From an uncultured Rhodospirillales bacterium (lineage in GTDB: Bacteria > Pseudomonadota > Alphaproteobacteria > Acetobacterales > Acetobacteraceae), in the NCBI GenBank assembly GCA_903835235.1, contig CAILMF010000015.1, forward strand, positions 372,001-436,000: DNA of 64,000 nucleotides, read 5' to 3'. The notes below the pieces were generated by a model. It was not told the origin of the DNA, ran no database searches, and saw only the letters and a list, made by a program, of their open reading frames with translations. Below, one piece after another: positions 33,901 through 41,631 of the stretch. Position 1 is the stretch's first letter. Every line of letters starts with the position of its first letter. A program made the translations under genes and the position numbers.

Positions 33901-35000
33901 GCCTGCGCGTCCGCCACCAACTGGGCCTGGCCACGCTGTGGACGCCCTTCGCGGAACTGCTGCACAAGGAAAGCGCCTCTCGCGGCACGCCGCGCACCCA
34001 GCAGGACCGCGACCGTCACCAGCGCGAATTGGCGGTGTTTCGGGGCCGCTGGCGCGACGCCGCCACCGCCGACCCCTTCGCCGACGCCACGCTGCTGCCC
34101 ATGGTGGGGGAACGCGCGCCGCCGCCGCCCGGCGTTGCCACGCGCTACAACCGCGCCCGGCTGCCGCGCCGGCGTCCGCTGCTGTTCCTGCATCTGCCGC
34201 GCAGCGCCGGGGTGACGCTGCGCGACACGCTGCGTCGCGATTCGCATGGGCTGGCGGTGGCGGACCTCTCGCCGCGCCTGCTGCTGGGCGAAGCGGGCGA
34301 GGAACTCCGCGCCCTGCTGGCGCCGCTGGACGTGTTGGTGGCGCGCTGCGGCCCCGGCTTCGGCGCCGCGCTGGGCTGGGGCGCGGTGCCGGCGGTGGTG
34401 CTGCGCGACCCGGTGGCGCGCGTTGCCTCCCAGGCACGCTTCCTGCGGGAGGATGCCTGTTCCCCGCTGCGCGACGCCGGCCTGGCCGAGGCCACGCTGG
34501 AGGTGCTGCTGAAGAAGGGCGTGCTGCGCGGCAACCTGGCGGTGCACCGGCTACTGGGCGAGGCGCCGGAGCCGGTAGACTGGGCCGAGGTGGACGGCAT
34601 CGGCGCCGAATACGCCGGCTTCCATCTGCCCCCGGCGCTGTGGCGGCGCGACCCCGCGGCGCTGCTGGCCGCGCCGGACAGGGCGCCTGACGACGACATG
34701 GCACTGGTGGACCGCGCCATGGCGCTGCTGGAGCGCGACTTCGCCTTCGTCGGCCAGCAGGATGCCCTGGCCGAACACCTGGGCGCGCTGCTGGAGGCGC
34801 TGGGTGGCGAGGCGCCGCGCGTGCGGCTGCACCTCAACCGGGGCGGCGAGCTTTGCGCCGCCCCGACCCCTGGCGAGGCCGCGCTGCTGGTCGAGTGGAA
34901 CCGTCTGGACATCGCGCTGCTGGAACGCGTTCGGGCGCTGCCGGGCGGGATGCTGCTGCGGCCGGAACGCCTGGCTACCCGGCCTCGTGACGGTGCTTGA
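30990..35000 (+). CDS. Giant fusion: beta-sandwich repeats, two GT2 modules and a sulfotransferase-like domain
   Basis: A 1336-residue protein without signal peptide. Residues 1-470 contain three or four immunoglobulin-like beta modules (LAGQPQRVRVGLRNETATPW, ARVTLPVRLTNLSAVAWLRW, GQPVAVKLVLQNEGPGAVDL). Residues 525-740 resemble a GT2 domain with weak motifs (PLVSVLLLAEGSTPEAIG, AVYSDRDALGEDGG). Residues 770-1010 are a full GT2 domain: ASILIPTRDGLALL, IIVVDNGSTDP, metal motif LLNNDTEV and LPIGYNDIDFCLRVR. Residues 1055-1280 have a sulfotransferase pattern, with donor loop LLFLHLPRSAGVTLRDTL (usual HIPKTAGT, here R for K) and VVLRDPVARVASQARF. It probably extends and sulfates the same glycan. 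It starts at ATG 30990 behind GAGAGG. Confidence 0.85.
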   Translation: MPSTLAPAGLLAGQPQRVRVGLRNETATPWSREGAGAISLHAQLVQPGAWQPLDHAIDIQQMADIPALGSGDAVAELPPLPAGAYELLTRIRFGEAACGIATTPLLVLPAADYAQGRVELAEDLPPLPAGARVTLPVRLTNLSAVAWLRWPHRLQLWARLGEERGVTPVMVDIEPGGEAIIGIDLVLPPTPGRHRLRLSLTRPRTLVFAEHASFQAAPPMLELRPPGQMELAPRFQPRDPVQLLLLAGQEALGVVGQPVAVKLVLQNEGPGAVDLRGLALARRGAEATERREVLEASIAPGGRRAFEVILPPPAQPAQEELTVTALVRLRFGEEQEVALGGLPLRVQPALLPLALAVTALQQDHPPLLGEEEQPAAFRFLNEGDAAIQGKGVDAFSVSQRWTRLDEKRPAQYRGGQRVPLEIDSGAAAVVALALAPPPDTGLYKLEIVVFRQPEDTCPREEARCEVGEYRVSRVRELAFAEEKLRRRALAAAAEQSGRLAYRAWCETADSLAGTALERALALPVAWPHRPLVSVLLLAEGSTPEAIGCTAESLLAQVYPHWELRVAHGRGGKLALPADSRILPCAASARGPAALLRHAAGKAEGEWLLWLRPGDRLAPAALLLLLAEALRRPALRAVYSDRDALGEDGGRCAPAPLADFDPDFALGADGLLHGALVAADSFHTALAALPANSPLPALDWQLRLMEALPEQAIGHLRHALLHLGAPLELPPAEWSTAAALVAAHLARRGQPARVMRAHDAPCFRLEFPLPAPAPRASILIPTRDGLALLAACIGSILERTDYPDYEIIVVDNGSTDPATLAYLAELEARCQARILRDPGDFNWARANNDAARLATGDVLCLLNNDTEVLDRGWLRELVAQACRREIGVVGPALWYPNGLLQHGGVMFDAMDGRPVHMLLQVERAAVPSRMRLARRCSAVTGACLVVRREVYEAVGGMDQVHLPIGYNDIDFCLRVRHQLGLATLWTPFAELLHKESASRGTPRTQQDRDRHQRELAVFRGRWRDAATADPFADATLLPMVGERAPPPPGVATRYNRARLPRRRPLLFLHLPRSAGVTLRDTLRRDSHGLAVADLSPRLLLGEAGEELRALLAPLDVLVARCGPGFGAALGWGAVPAVVLRDPVARVASQARFLREDACSPLRDAGLAEATLEVLLKKGVLRGNLAVHRLLGEAPEPVDWAEVDGIGAEYAGFHLPPALWRRDPAALLAAPDRAPDDDMALVDRAMALLERDFAFVGQQDALAEHLGALLEALGGEAPRVRLHLNRGGELCAAPTPGEAALLVEWNRLDIALLERVRALPGGMLLRPERLATRPRDGA

Positions 35001-35150
35001 GCCAGGCCGAGAGCGCCGCAGGACCGCGTCGAAGCTGATGCGGGGGGGCGAGGAGCAGGTAGCCGAAGACGCCGTACAGGCCCGCCGTGGCGGCGAGGAA
35101 TTGCCTCTTCCAGCCCGGCCGGCGCCGCGCGAAGCGGTCCACCCCACATC
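34975..35150 (-). pseudogene. Possible C-terminal remnant of a membrane-associated protein
   Basis: On the minus strand, one frame reads VDRFARRRPGWKRQFLAATA then GLYGVFGYLLLAPPHQLRRG and AALSAWLKHRHEAG to a TAG at 34975. The hydrophobic stretch followed by a basic tail resembles the end of a glycosyltransferase or membrane protein. No convincing start or upstream domain exists, and the 3' end overlaps the giant fusion gene by 26 bases. It may be a decayed gene or chance coding potential in GC-rich DNA. Confidence 0.25.
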
Positions 35151-35348
35151 CACTAAGGGGGAAGACACGCTGGACAACAGCGCCATGGCCGTCACCAACC
35201 TTCCCGGGAGCTGGCCCGCCGCGACCTCGCCGATCGGCTTCTTCCGCGCGACGGCGTCACGAGGCCAGGGGATGTGCTTCCCTGCCAAGCGTAGTGTGTG
35301 TGCCGTCTGACGCAGCGGCGCGCACGTTCAAGCCGGTACGATTTTATT

Positions 35349-35370
35349 CGGGTCGGTTCAAACCGACCCG
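35349..35370. promoter_or_regulatory. Perfect palindrome in the leader of the sulfotransferase gene
   Basis: CGGGTCGGTT and AACCGACCCG are exact inverted repeats separated by two bases, ending 19 bases before the ATG at 35390. The two-base centre favours a protein-binding operator over a transcribed hairpin, although an mRNA stem near the ribosome site is also possible. The stretch 35001-35389 is otherwise without a gene that I can support. Confidence 0.5.
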
Positions 35371-35389
35371 CTACGCAGGAAAAGGCTCG

Positions 35390-36580
35390 ATGGACATCTG
35401 GTTACATGTCGGTACCGGCAAGACCGGAACATCTGCGGTGCAGGTGGCGCTTTCCCGGCATCGGGCCGCGCTGGCGCAGGCTGGGCTGGTCTATCCGGAG
35501 GGCATCGACGATGAACGCATGGCCCTCGCCGGCGGCATCACCTCTGGCAACGCCAAGCGGATGGGTTGGTTGATGACACCAAGCCTCCAAGTGCCGGCTT
35601 ACGACCCTTCGGCCGTGCTGCATTGGCTCGACAGCGCGCTGGCGCAGGCTGCCGGGCGGACGTTGCTGCTCTCCTCCGAAGCCCTGCAATGCCCCGACCC
35701 CGAGGCGGCCGCTCCGGTGATGCAGCGCTTGCGCGCGGTCGGACGCGTGCGGGTGCTCTACCTGGTTCGCCATGCCCTGGACCACGCTGTCGCAAGCTAC
35801 GCGCAGGCACTCAAGGTGGGTGAAACGCCGGAGCGTGGCACCGATCTCGCCAGCTTTGTGGCCCAGGCGGAGGCACCGTTCCGCGATCAACTGGCGACGT
35901 GGGAAACCATTCTCGGTGGCACCGAGGGAATGCTTTGCCTGCTCTACGAGAGCGAGTGTTTGGGCGCGGGTCTCACACATAATCTGCTGCGCCACATCGC
36001 CCCCGCCTTCGCGGCCGCGCTGCCGCGGGACGCAGCGCCGGAAGCGGTGAACCGCAGCCCGACCGGGATCGAACTCGCCATCTATGAGAAGCTGGCGCGA
36101 GTGGCGCCAGAGGCGGCTAGGTGGCTCACCCGGGCAGTGATGAACGCACCGCCGGCCATGCCGGCCCAGGTGGTCGTGCCGGATGTCGCCTTCGAAAGTT
36201 TCGCGCGGCTGAACCAGCCTGTGGTGGATGCGGTGAATCACCGCTACTTCGCTGGGCAGCCCGTTTTGCGGCTGACCTCCGGGCGCATCCCGGTTGGGCC
36301 GGTCACGCCTTGGCCCCAGGAGGCGATGGTGGAGACCAGCGTCGCCCTGTTGCGCGCCCTGGCACAACCCCCCGCCACGCCGCCGCCGCCGCCGGCAATG
36401 CCGGCCAGGGTGGAGCCTGCCGGGTTGGAGCAGCGTGCCCGGCACCTGGCCCGGGTTGGCAAACTGACGGAAGCCATCACTGTGCTCGACGCTGCCCTGG
36501 ACGAGACCGGCCCAGACGGCCAGGCCCTGAGACAGTTGCGGGATCACCTGCGACGCAGGGCTCGACGTCTGACGGGCTGA
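35390..36580 (+). CDS. Sulfotransferase-type P-loop protein with C-terminal TPR-like segment
   Basis: A 396-residue protein starting at ATG 35390 behind AGGAAAAGG; the long in-frame extension upstream is low-quality sequence. The donor loop is IWLHVGTGKTGTSAVQVAL, with K and GT residues in the sulfotransferase position. VRVLYLVRHALDHAVASYAQ fits the 3'-phosphate site. A proline-rich linker (PPATPPPPPAMPA) at about 325-340 leads to a short TPR-like pair (LARVGKLTEAITVLDAAL). Proteins of this type are usual in Acetobacteraceae and rhizobial surface-glycan loci. It closes the island before the IS66 remnant. Confidence 0.8.
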   Translation: MDIWLHVGTGKTGTSAVQVALSRHRAALAQAGLVYPEGIDDERMALAGGITSGNAKRMGWLMTPSLQVPAYDPSAVLHWLDSALAQAAGRTLLLSSEALQCPDPEAAAPVMQRLRAVGRVRVLYLVRHALDHAVASYAQALKVGETPERGTDLASFVAQAEAPFRDQLATWETILGGTEGMLCLLYESECLGAGLTHNLLRHIAPAFAAALPRDAAPEAVNRSPTGIELAIYEKLARVAPEAARWLTRAVMNAPPAMPAQVVVPDVAFESFARLNQPVVDAVNHRYFAGQPVLRLTSGRIPVGPVTPWPQEAMVETSVALLRALAQPPATPPPPPAMPARVEPAGLEQRARHLARVGKLTEAITVLDAALDETGPDGQALRQLRDHLRRRARRLTG

Positions 36581-36834
36581 GTGGCGATTTGGACGCGTAT
36601 CCGAAATCAGCTTCGCTGGGCTGGATGGGCGGGTGGCAACTTTCTTCGGACGAGTTGCCAGACCATGGACGAACCACGTGGTGCGCTTCTGAGGTGGTCC
36701 CGGTTTGGTGGACAGCAGGCCCATCGCAAGCGCGGCGAGGCGGCCCGTCTTCAGCCGAGGGGTGGTAATGTGCTGGTTCGGTGCGGAACAGGGAGCTTCG
36801 AGCCGGCATCATGGTCGACGTTACTGATGACGCT

Positions 36835-36882
36835 AGAGCGATATCCGTTCTGATGGAAACATCATAACGGATTTCTTGCTCT
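36835..36882. repeat. Palindromic intergenic repeat, copy 2
   Basis: The left arm AGAGCGATATCCGTTCTGATG (two segments: 36835-36840 and 36841-36855) pairs with CATCATAACGG and TTGCTCT in 36860-36882 around a GAAA spacer, with a few mismatches. The left arm is 19/21 identical to copy 1 at 28121. The region 36581-36834 before it holds no gene I can support. Confidence 0.65.
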
Positions 36883-36900
36883 GCAACCTATTGAAGCTAC

Positions 36901-36945
36901 AGCACGAAATCCGCTCACGCTGAATCAGCGTGAGCGGATGGTGCT
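36901..36945. repeat. Palindromic repeat with 15-base perfect arms
   Basis: ATCCGCTCACGCTGA (36909-36923) and TCAGCGTGAGCGGAT (36925-36939) are exact inverted repeats around one base. The outer bases AGCAC (36901-36905) and GTGCT (36941-36945) extend the stem. It shares the ATCCG start of its arm with copy 2, only 19 bases away. The apparent start of the IS66 tnpA remnant lies inside its right arm. Confidence 0.7.
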
Positions 36946-37460
36946 GCAGGGGCGGCGGGTATTGCCGGATAGAGGTGCCGACGGGTCCTGGCCGGCGGCA
37001 GAGGTGACCGAGGTTGCGCGGCGGCGCCAGATTCGCCCACGGCAGGTGTTCGCGTGGCGGCGCGAGATGCGCGTGGGTGCGCCGGCGCGGTTGGACTTCG
37101 CGCCTATCGTGCCGGCGCTGACACCGCCAACGCCGGAGCCGACCGCCATGGTGGCCTGCTCGTTGCCGGCCATCGCACTCAAGCTCGCCGGCGCGGTGCC
37201 GCGCACGGCGCCCGGCATCGACGCGGCAATGGTGACGATGCTGCTGCGGGAAATCCGGGCGTCGGCGGCATGATTGCGCCACCGGCGGGCGCTTGGATTC
37301 TGCTGGCGGCGACGCCGGTTGCTCCCCGCAAGCTTAACTTCCACAGCCCCCGAGGCCTGCATCGCCATGGTGCTCGACCGTCTTGGCCAAGGGGCATCTC
37401 GCCAGCGGGGTCGATGACCGGCTGCCGTGGAACCTCACCCCGGACGGTCAACCCGTGGGG
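36938..37460 (+). pseudogene. Internally deleted IS66 element (tnpA-tnpB start-tnpC end)
   Basis: Bases 36938-37273 encode a 5'-truncated TnpA (EVTEVARRRQIRPRQVFAWR, ending in MLLREIRASAA). Its TGA overlaps an ATG at 37270 that begins TnpB (MIAPPAGAWILLAATPV). After 17 codons the TnpB homology stops at about 37320. From about 37350 the sequence matches the far end of TnpC (MVLDRL, then after a one-base shift AKGHLASGVDDRLPWNLTPD). About two kilobases expected in an intact IS66 are therefore missing from the middle. The remnant cannot transpose by itself. Confidence 0.65.
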
Positions 37461-37505
37461 GAATGGCTGACGCGCACGGAGGGCTGCGCCATCAGGAGGG
37501 GGGAC

Positions 37506-38666
37506 TCAGCCGCGCCGCCAGCGCCCCAGCGCCCGCAGCCCCCACCCCGCGCACAGCCCCCAGAAGGCGCCGCTGACGCCCAGCAGGCTCAGCCCGGCGG
37601 CGGTGACCAGGAAGCAGACCACCGCCGGCTCGCGCTCCTCCGGCACCGCCAATGCGGCGTGCAGCGCACCGCCGAAGGCCGGCAGCAGCGCCAGCCCCGC
37701 CACCGCCTGCACCAGCACCGGCGGTGCCACGCCCACCAGCGCCACCGCGCCGCCGGCCAGCAGGCCGAACACCACGTAGACGCAGCCCGCCACCACCGCG
37801 GCCGGCCAACGCCGGGTCGGGTCCGGCTGTGCTTCCGGCCCCGCGCACAGGGCGGCGGTGATGGCGGCCAGGTTCACCGCATGCCCGCCCAGCGGCGCCG
37901 CCAGCAGGCTGAACGCCCCGGTGACGCTGAACAGCGGCCCCGCCGAGGGCCGGTAGCCATTCGCCGCCAGCACGGCCATGCCCGGGATGTTCTGGCTGGC
38001 CATGGTCACCAGGAACAGCGGCAGCCCCACCCCCAGCAGCGCCGCGGGCGAGAATACCGGCCAGACCCATACCGGCGCCGGCACCAGGGCGGCGCCCATC
38101 CCGGCGGGCATGGGCTGCGCCAGCACCACCAGCAGCAGCGCCACCAGCACCGCCGCCGGCACCGCCAGCAGCCGGTTGACCCGCCCCATCACCAGCCAGG
38201 CCGCCACCACAGCCAGGCCCTGCCCGGGCAGTTCCGCCACCGCCCGCACCGGCGCCAGGCACAGCCCCAGCAGCACGCCGGCCAGCAGGGCCGAGGCCAG
38301 GGCAGGCGGGATCGCCGCCACCGCGCGCCCCAGCGGCCGCCACAGCCCCGCCAAGACCAGCAGCGCACCGCAGAGCAGGAAGGCGCCGACAGCTTCCGGG
38401 AAGCCGCCGGCGGGCATGGCGGTGCTGGCCAGCAGCGCGGCGCCGGGGGTGGACCAGGCCACGCTGATCGGCAGGCGGCGCCAGAGGGACAGCGCCACCC
38501 CCGCCAGGCCCATGGCGATGCTGACCGCCATCAGCCCCGAGGCCTGCTGGAGCTGGTTGGCGCCCATGGCGGCATAGCCGGCCAGGACCACGGTGAAGGA
38601 GGAAGCGAAGCCGACGAAGCCAGCAAGCAGCCCGGCGGCAACGGCCTGAAGGGAAAAAGCACGCAT
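37506..38666 (-). CDS. benE: BenE-type benzoate/H+ symporter family protein
   Basis: A 386-residue membrane protein with about twelve hydrophobic helices, starting at ATG 38666 (MRAFSLQAVAAGLLAGFVGF). BenE family blocks are visible: LPISVAWSTPGAALL, LGVGLPLFLVTMASQNIPGMAVLAANGY and the glycine-rich FSLLAAPLGGHAVNLAAITAALCAGPEA. The family is thought to import benzoate with protons, but substrates of most members are untested, and no benzoate degradation genes are nearby. It is divergent from the small periplasmic protein gene, with about 107 bases between the starts. Confidence 0.9.
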   Translation of the reverse strand: MRAFSLQAVAAGLLAGFVGFASSFTVVLAGYAAMGANQLQQASGLMAVSIAMGLAGVALSLWRRLPISVAWSTPGAALLASTAMPAGGFPEAVGAFLLCGALLVLAGLWRPLGRAVAAIPPALASALLAGVLLGLCLAPVRAVAELPGQGLAVVAAWLVMGRVNRLLAVPAAVLVALLLVVLAQPMPAGMGAALVPAPVWVWPVFSPAALLGVGLPLFLVTMASQNIPGMAVLAANGYRPSAGPLFSVTGAFSLLAAPLGGHAVNLAAITAALCAGPEAQPDPTRRWPAAVVAGCVYVVFGLLAGGAVALVGVAPPVLVQAVAGLALLPAFGGALHAALAVPEEREPAVVCFLVTAAGLSLLGVSGAFWGLCAGWGLRALGRWRRG

Positions 38667-38773
38667 CTCGCGGTTGGACCATGCAGGGGGCGCCCGGGCA
38701 ATCCGCGTTAACGGCGCGCTATGGCGGGCAGGGCCATACCCGGCGGCAGACTCCCTGCAAGGATGCCAATGCC

Positions 38774-39028
38774 ATGACGATCCGCCCGACACTCGCCGCG
38801 CTGCTGCTGGCTGGGCTGGCGTTCAGCCCCATGGCGCAGGCCGCCTGCACCGACGCGCAGGCCGAAGCCAAGATGACCGAACTCAGCAATGCGCTGGGGC
38901 CGCTGGCCATGCGCAACCCGGCGGAAGCGCAGAAGATCACCGAGGAAATGATGTCCGCCCTTGGCGCGCCGACCTCGGACGCCACCTGCACGCTGTATGA
39001 CCGCCTGCTGGCGCGCGCCAGGCTCTGA
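38774..39028 (+). CDS. Small exported two-cysteine protein, unknown function
   Basis: An 84-residue protein starting at ATG 38774. The first 23 residues (MTIRPTLAALLLAGLAFSPMAQA) are a clear signal peptide with an AQA cleavage site. The mature part begins with CTDAQAEAKMTELSNALGPL and has a second cysteine near DATCTLYDRLL, so one disulfide is likely. The middle is predicted helical. I do not recognise a family. It lies 72 bases upstream of the MgtA-like ATPase on the same strand and might share its transcript. Confidence 0.65.
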   Translation: MTIRPTLAALLLAGLAFSPMAQAACTDAQAEAKMTELSNALGPLAMRNPAEAQKITEEMMSALGAPTSDATCTLYDRLLARARL

Positions 39029-39100
39029 TATCGCCGGGGCCGCCGCCCACTTTGCGGTGGCCCATTGCGCCGGCTGGGCAACCCGGCGCAGCGTCGGGGC

Positions 39101-41566
39101 ATGACCTCAACCGCCACCGACCGCTTCTGGAACCGCCCGGCCGAGCAACTGCTGGCGGAACTGGGCAGCTCGCCCGCCGGCCTGGGTGCCGAAGCCGCCG
39201 CCACGGCGCTGCGCCGGCACGGCCCCAATACGGTCGCCGACGCGCCGCGGCTGGACCTGCTGGCCAAGGTCGGGCGTCGCCTGATCGAGCCGCTGGTGGC
39301 CATTCTGCTGGTCGCCGCCGCCATTTCCGGCCTGACCGGGGATGTCGCGGGCTTCCTGATCATCCTCACCATGGTCACGGTTTCCGTCGCCATGGACGTG
39401 GTGCAGGAACAGCGCGCCGAGCAGGCCGCCGCCCGGCTGCGCGACAGCGTCGCGGTGCGCGCGACCGTGCTGCGCGAGGGCAAGGCGCTCTCGGTTCCGG
39501 TGGAACAGGTGGTGCCCGGCGATATCGTGGAGCTTTCCGCCGGCAGCCTGGTGCCAGCGGATGGCCTGGTGCTGGCGGCGCAATCCGCCCAGGCCAATGA
39601 AGCCCTGCTGACCGGGGAGGCCTACCCCGCCAGCAAGCGCCCCGGCGCCACCACCGGCACCACCCCGGCCGAGGCGCCGGGCGCGCTGTTCGCCGGCACC
39701 GCCCTGGTCAGTGGCAGCGCGACCATGCTGGTGGTCGCGACTGGGCACGCTACGCGGTTGGGCGGCGTCGCTGCCGCGTTGGCTCAGCGCCGGCCGCCAA
39801 CAGCATTCGAGAAAGGCCTCCGCGGTCTTGGTATCCTGATCCTGCGGCTGACCGTCTTCCTGGTGTTGTTCGTGCTGCTGGCGCATCTGGCCTTCCATCG
39901 GCCGCCGCTGGAAAGCTTCATGTTCGCCATTGCGCTCGCGGTCGGCCTTACGCCGGAATTGCTGCCGATGGTCACCACCGTGACGCTCTCGCGCGGGGCC
40001 ATGCGGATGGCGCGCAAGAAGGTGGTGGTGAAGCGCCTGGCCGCGATCCACGACCTCGGCGCCATGGACGTGTTGTGCACCGACAAGACCGGTACGTTGA
40101 CCGAGGCGCGCATCACCCTGGCCGAGACCAGCGACGACCGGACGCGTCAGTTAGCCGCGGTCAACGCGCTGCTGGCCGCCGGGCAGCCGACCCCGCTGGA
40201 CGAGGCCATCATCAGCGCGGCCGGACGCGAGGCGGCGGAGCACTACCGCAAACTCGGCGAATGCGCCTTCAGCTTCGAGCGCCGGCGCAGCTCCGTGCTG
40301 GTGGAGCATGAGGGCAAGCGCCTGCTGGTGGTGAAGGGCGCGCCGGAAGCCGTGCTGGCCGTATGTGCCGCGCCGCCGGCGGGCGCGCACGCCGAAGCCG
40401 AGCGCCGCGGCGCCGAGGGGCTGCGCCTGCTCGGCGTGGCCTGCCGCGAAGTTGGCGCCGAAGAGGATTGTTCCACGCCGGATTGCGAGAAGGGGCTGGC
40501 CTTCGTCGGCTTCTGCGCCTTCCTCGACCCGCCGAAGGAAAGCGCTGGGGTGGCGGTGCAGCGCCTGGCGGGCCTCGGCGTGCGGGTGAAGGTCATCTCC
40601 GGCGATGCCGCGCCGGTGGTGCGCCATTTGGTCGCCGCGCTGGCGCTGCCCTGCCAGGGGCTGCTGACCGGCGACGAGATCGACGCGCTGGAAGGCCCCG
40701 CCCTGGCGGACCGGGTGGACGACGTGGACATGTTCGCCCGCGTCAGCCCGGACCAGAAGCGGCGCGTCATCCTGGCGCTGAAGGCGCGCGGGCATACGGT
40801 TGGCTTCATCGGCGATGGCATCAACGACGCGCCGGCGATCCATGCCGCCGATGCCGGGCTTTCGGTGGAGGGCGCCACCGATGTGGCCCGGGCCGCGGCC
40901 GACCTGATTCTGCTGGCGCCGGATTTGGGCGTGCTGGCCGATGGCGTGGAGGAAGGCCGGCGCACCTATGCCAATGTGATGAAGTATGTGCGGATGGGCA
41001 CGTCTTCCAACTTCGGCAACATGCTGAGCATGGCCGTGGCCAGCCTGTTCATCCCCTTCCTGCCGCTGCTGCCGGCGCAGATCCTGCTGAACAACCTGCT
41101 CTACGACCTCAGCGAGGTCGGCATTCCCTTCGACAATGTGGATGAGGCCGACCTGGCGCGGCCGCATGGCTGGAACATGCGGGAGGTGCTGCGCTTCACC
41201 CTGGTGATGGGGCCGCTCTCCTCGGTCTTCGACCTGGCCACTTTCGCCATCCTGGTCCTGGGCTTCAACGCCACGCCGGAGGAGTTCCGCACTGCCTGGT
41301 TCGTCGAGAGCATGGCGACGCAGATACTGGTGATCTTCCTGATCCGCACCGCCGGGCCGGCCTGGCGCGCGGCGCGGCCGCATTGGGCGCTGACCGCTAC
41401 CTCGCTGGGCGCGCTGGCGGTGGCGCTGGCCCTGGCGCTGGGGCCGTTGGCGCCGGTGCTGGGCTTCACCGTCATGCCCGGCGCGCTGCTGGGCAGCATC
41501 GGTGGGTTGGTGGTGCTGTACCTGGCGCTGGCGGAGGGGCTGAAGCGGCTGGCCGTGCCGCGGTAG
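39101..41566 (+). CDS. P-type ATPase, MgtA-like (P3B) magnesium transporter
   Basis: An 821-residue membrane ATPase starting at ATG 39101. It has the cation-ATPase N-terminal region (GPNTVADAPRLDLL), the actuator motif LLTGEAYP, phosphorylation motif CTDKTGTLT (D328), nucleotide-binding KGAPEAVL and hinge GDGINDAPAI. Membrane motif VGLTPELLPMVTTVTLSRGA and the C-terminal NNLLYDLSEVGIPFDNVDE are typical of MgtA/MgtB. The family imports magnesium driven by ATP. It is somewhat shorter than the enterobacterial proteins (about 900 residues), mostly at the N-terminus. No leader resembling a magnesium riboswitch was recognised. Confidence 0.9.
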   Translation: MTSTATDRFWNRPAEQLLAELGSSPAGLGAEAAATALRRHGPNTVADAPRLDLLAKVGRRLIEPLVAILLVAAAISGLTGDVAGFLIILTMVTVSVAMDVVQEQRAEQAAARLRDSVAVRATVLREGKALSVPVEQVVPGDIVELSAGSLVPADGLVLAAQSAQANEALLTGEAYPASKRPGATTGTTPAEAPGALFAGTALVSGSATMLVVATGHATRLGGVAAALAQRRPPTAFEKGLRGLGILILRLTVFLVLFVLLAHLAFHRPPLESFMFAIALAVGLTPELLPMVTTVTLSRGAMRMARKKVVVKRLAAIHDLGAMDVLCTDKTGTLTEARITLAETSDDRTRQLAAVNALLAAGQPTPLDEAIISAAGREAAEHYRKLGECAFSFERRRSSVLVEHEGKRLLVVKGAPEAVLAVCAAPPAGAHAEAERRGAEGLRLLGVACREVGAEEDCSTPDCEKGLAFVGFCAFLDPPKESAGVAVQRLAGLGVRVKVISGDAAPVVRHLVAALALPCQGLLTGDEIDALEGPALADRVDDVDMFARVSPDQKRRVILALKARGHTVGFIGDGINDAPAIHAADAGLSVEGATDVARAAADLILLAPDLGVLADGVEEGRRTYANVMKYVRMGTSSNFGNMLSMAVASLFIPFLPLLPAQILLNNLLYDLSEVGIPFDNVDEADLARPHGWNMREVLRFTLVMGPLSSVFDLATFAILVLGFNATPEEFRTAWFVESMATQILVIFLIRTAGPAWRAARPHWALTATSLGALAVALALALGPLAPVLGFTVMPGALLGSIGGLVVLYLALAEGLKRLAVPR

Positions 41567-41631
41567 AGGCGGCTTGTCGCCACGCTCGCCCCGCGCGAGA
41601 CTGTGGCCAAACCAACCGAGGAAACGCGCCC

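Noticed and set aside
36660-36760. A GTGGTCCCGGTTTGGTGGAC-like stretch resembling the end of an IS3-type element
   Set aside because: No matching second end, transposase fragment or target duplication could be found nearby, so it remains only a resemblance.
38667-39100. A magnesium-sensing riboswitch before the MgtA-like ATPase
   Set aside because: The space between the small exported protein and the ATPase is only 72 bases and shows no recognisable M-box architecture.
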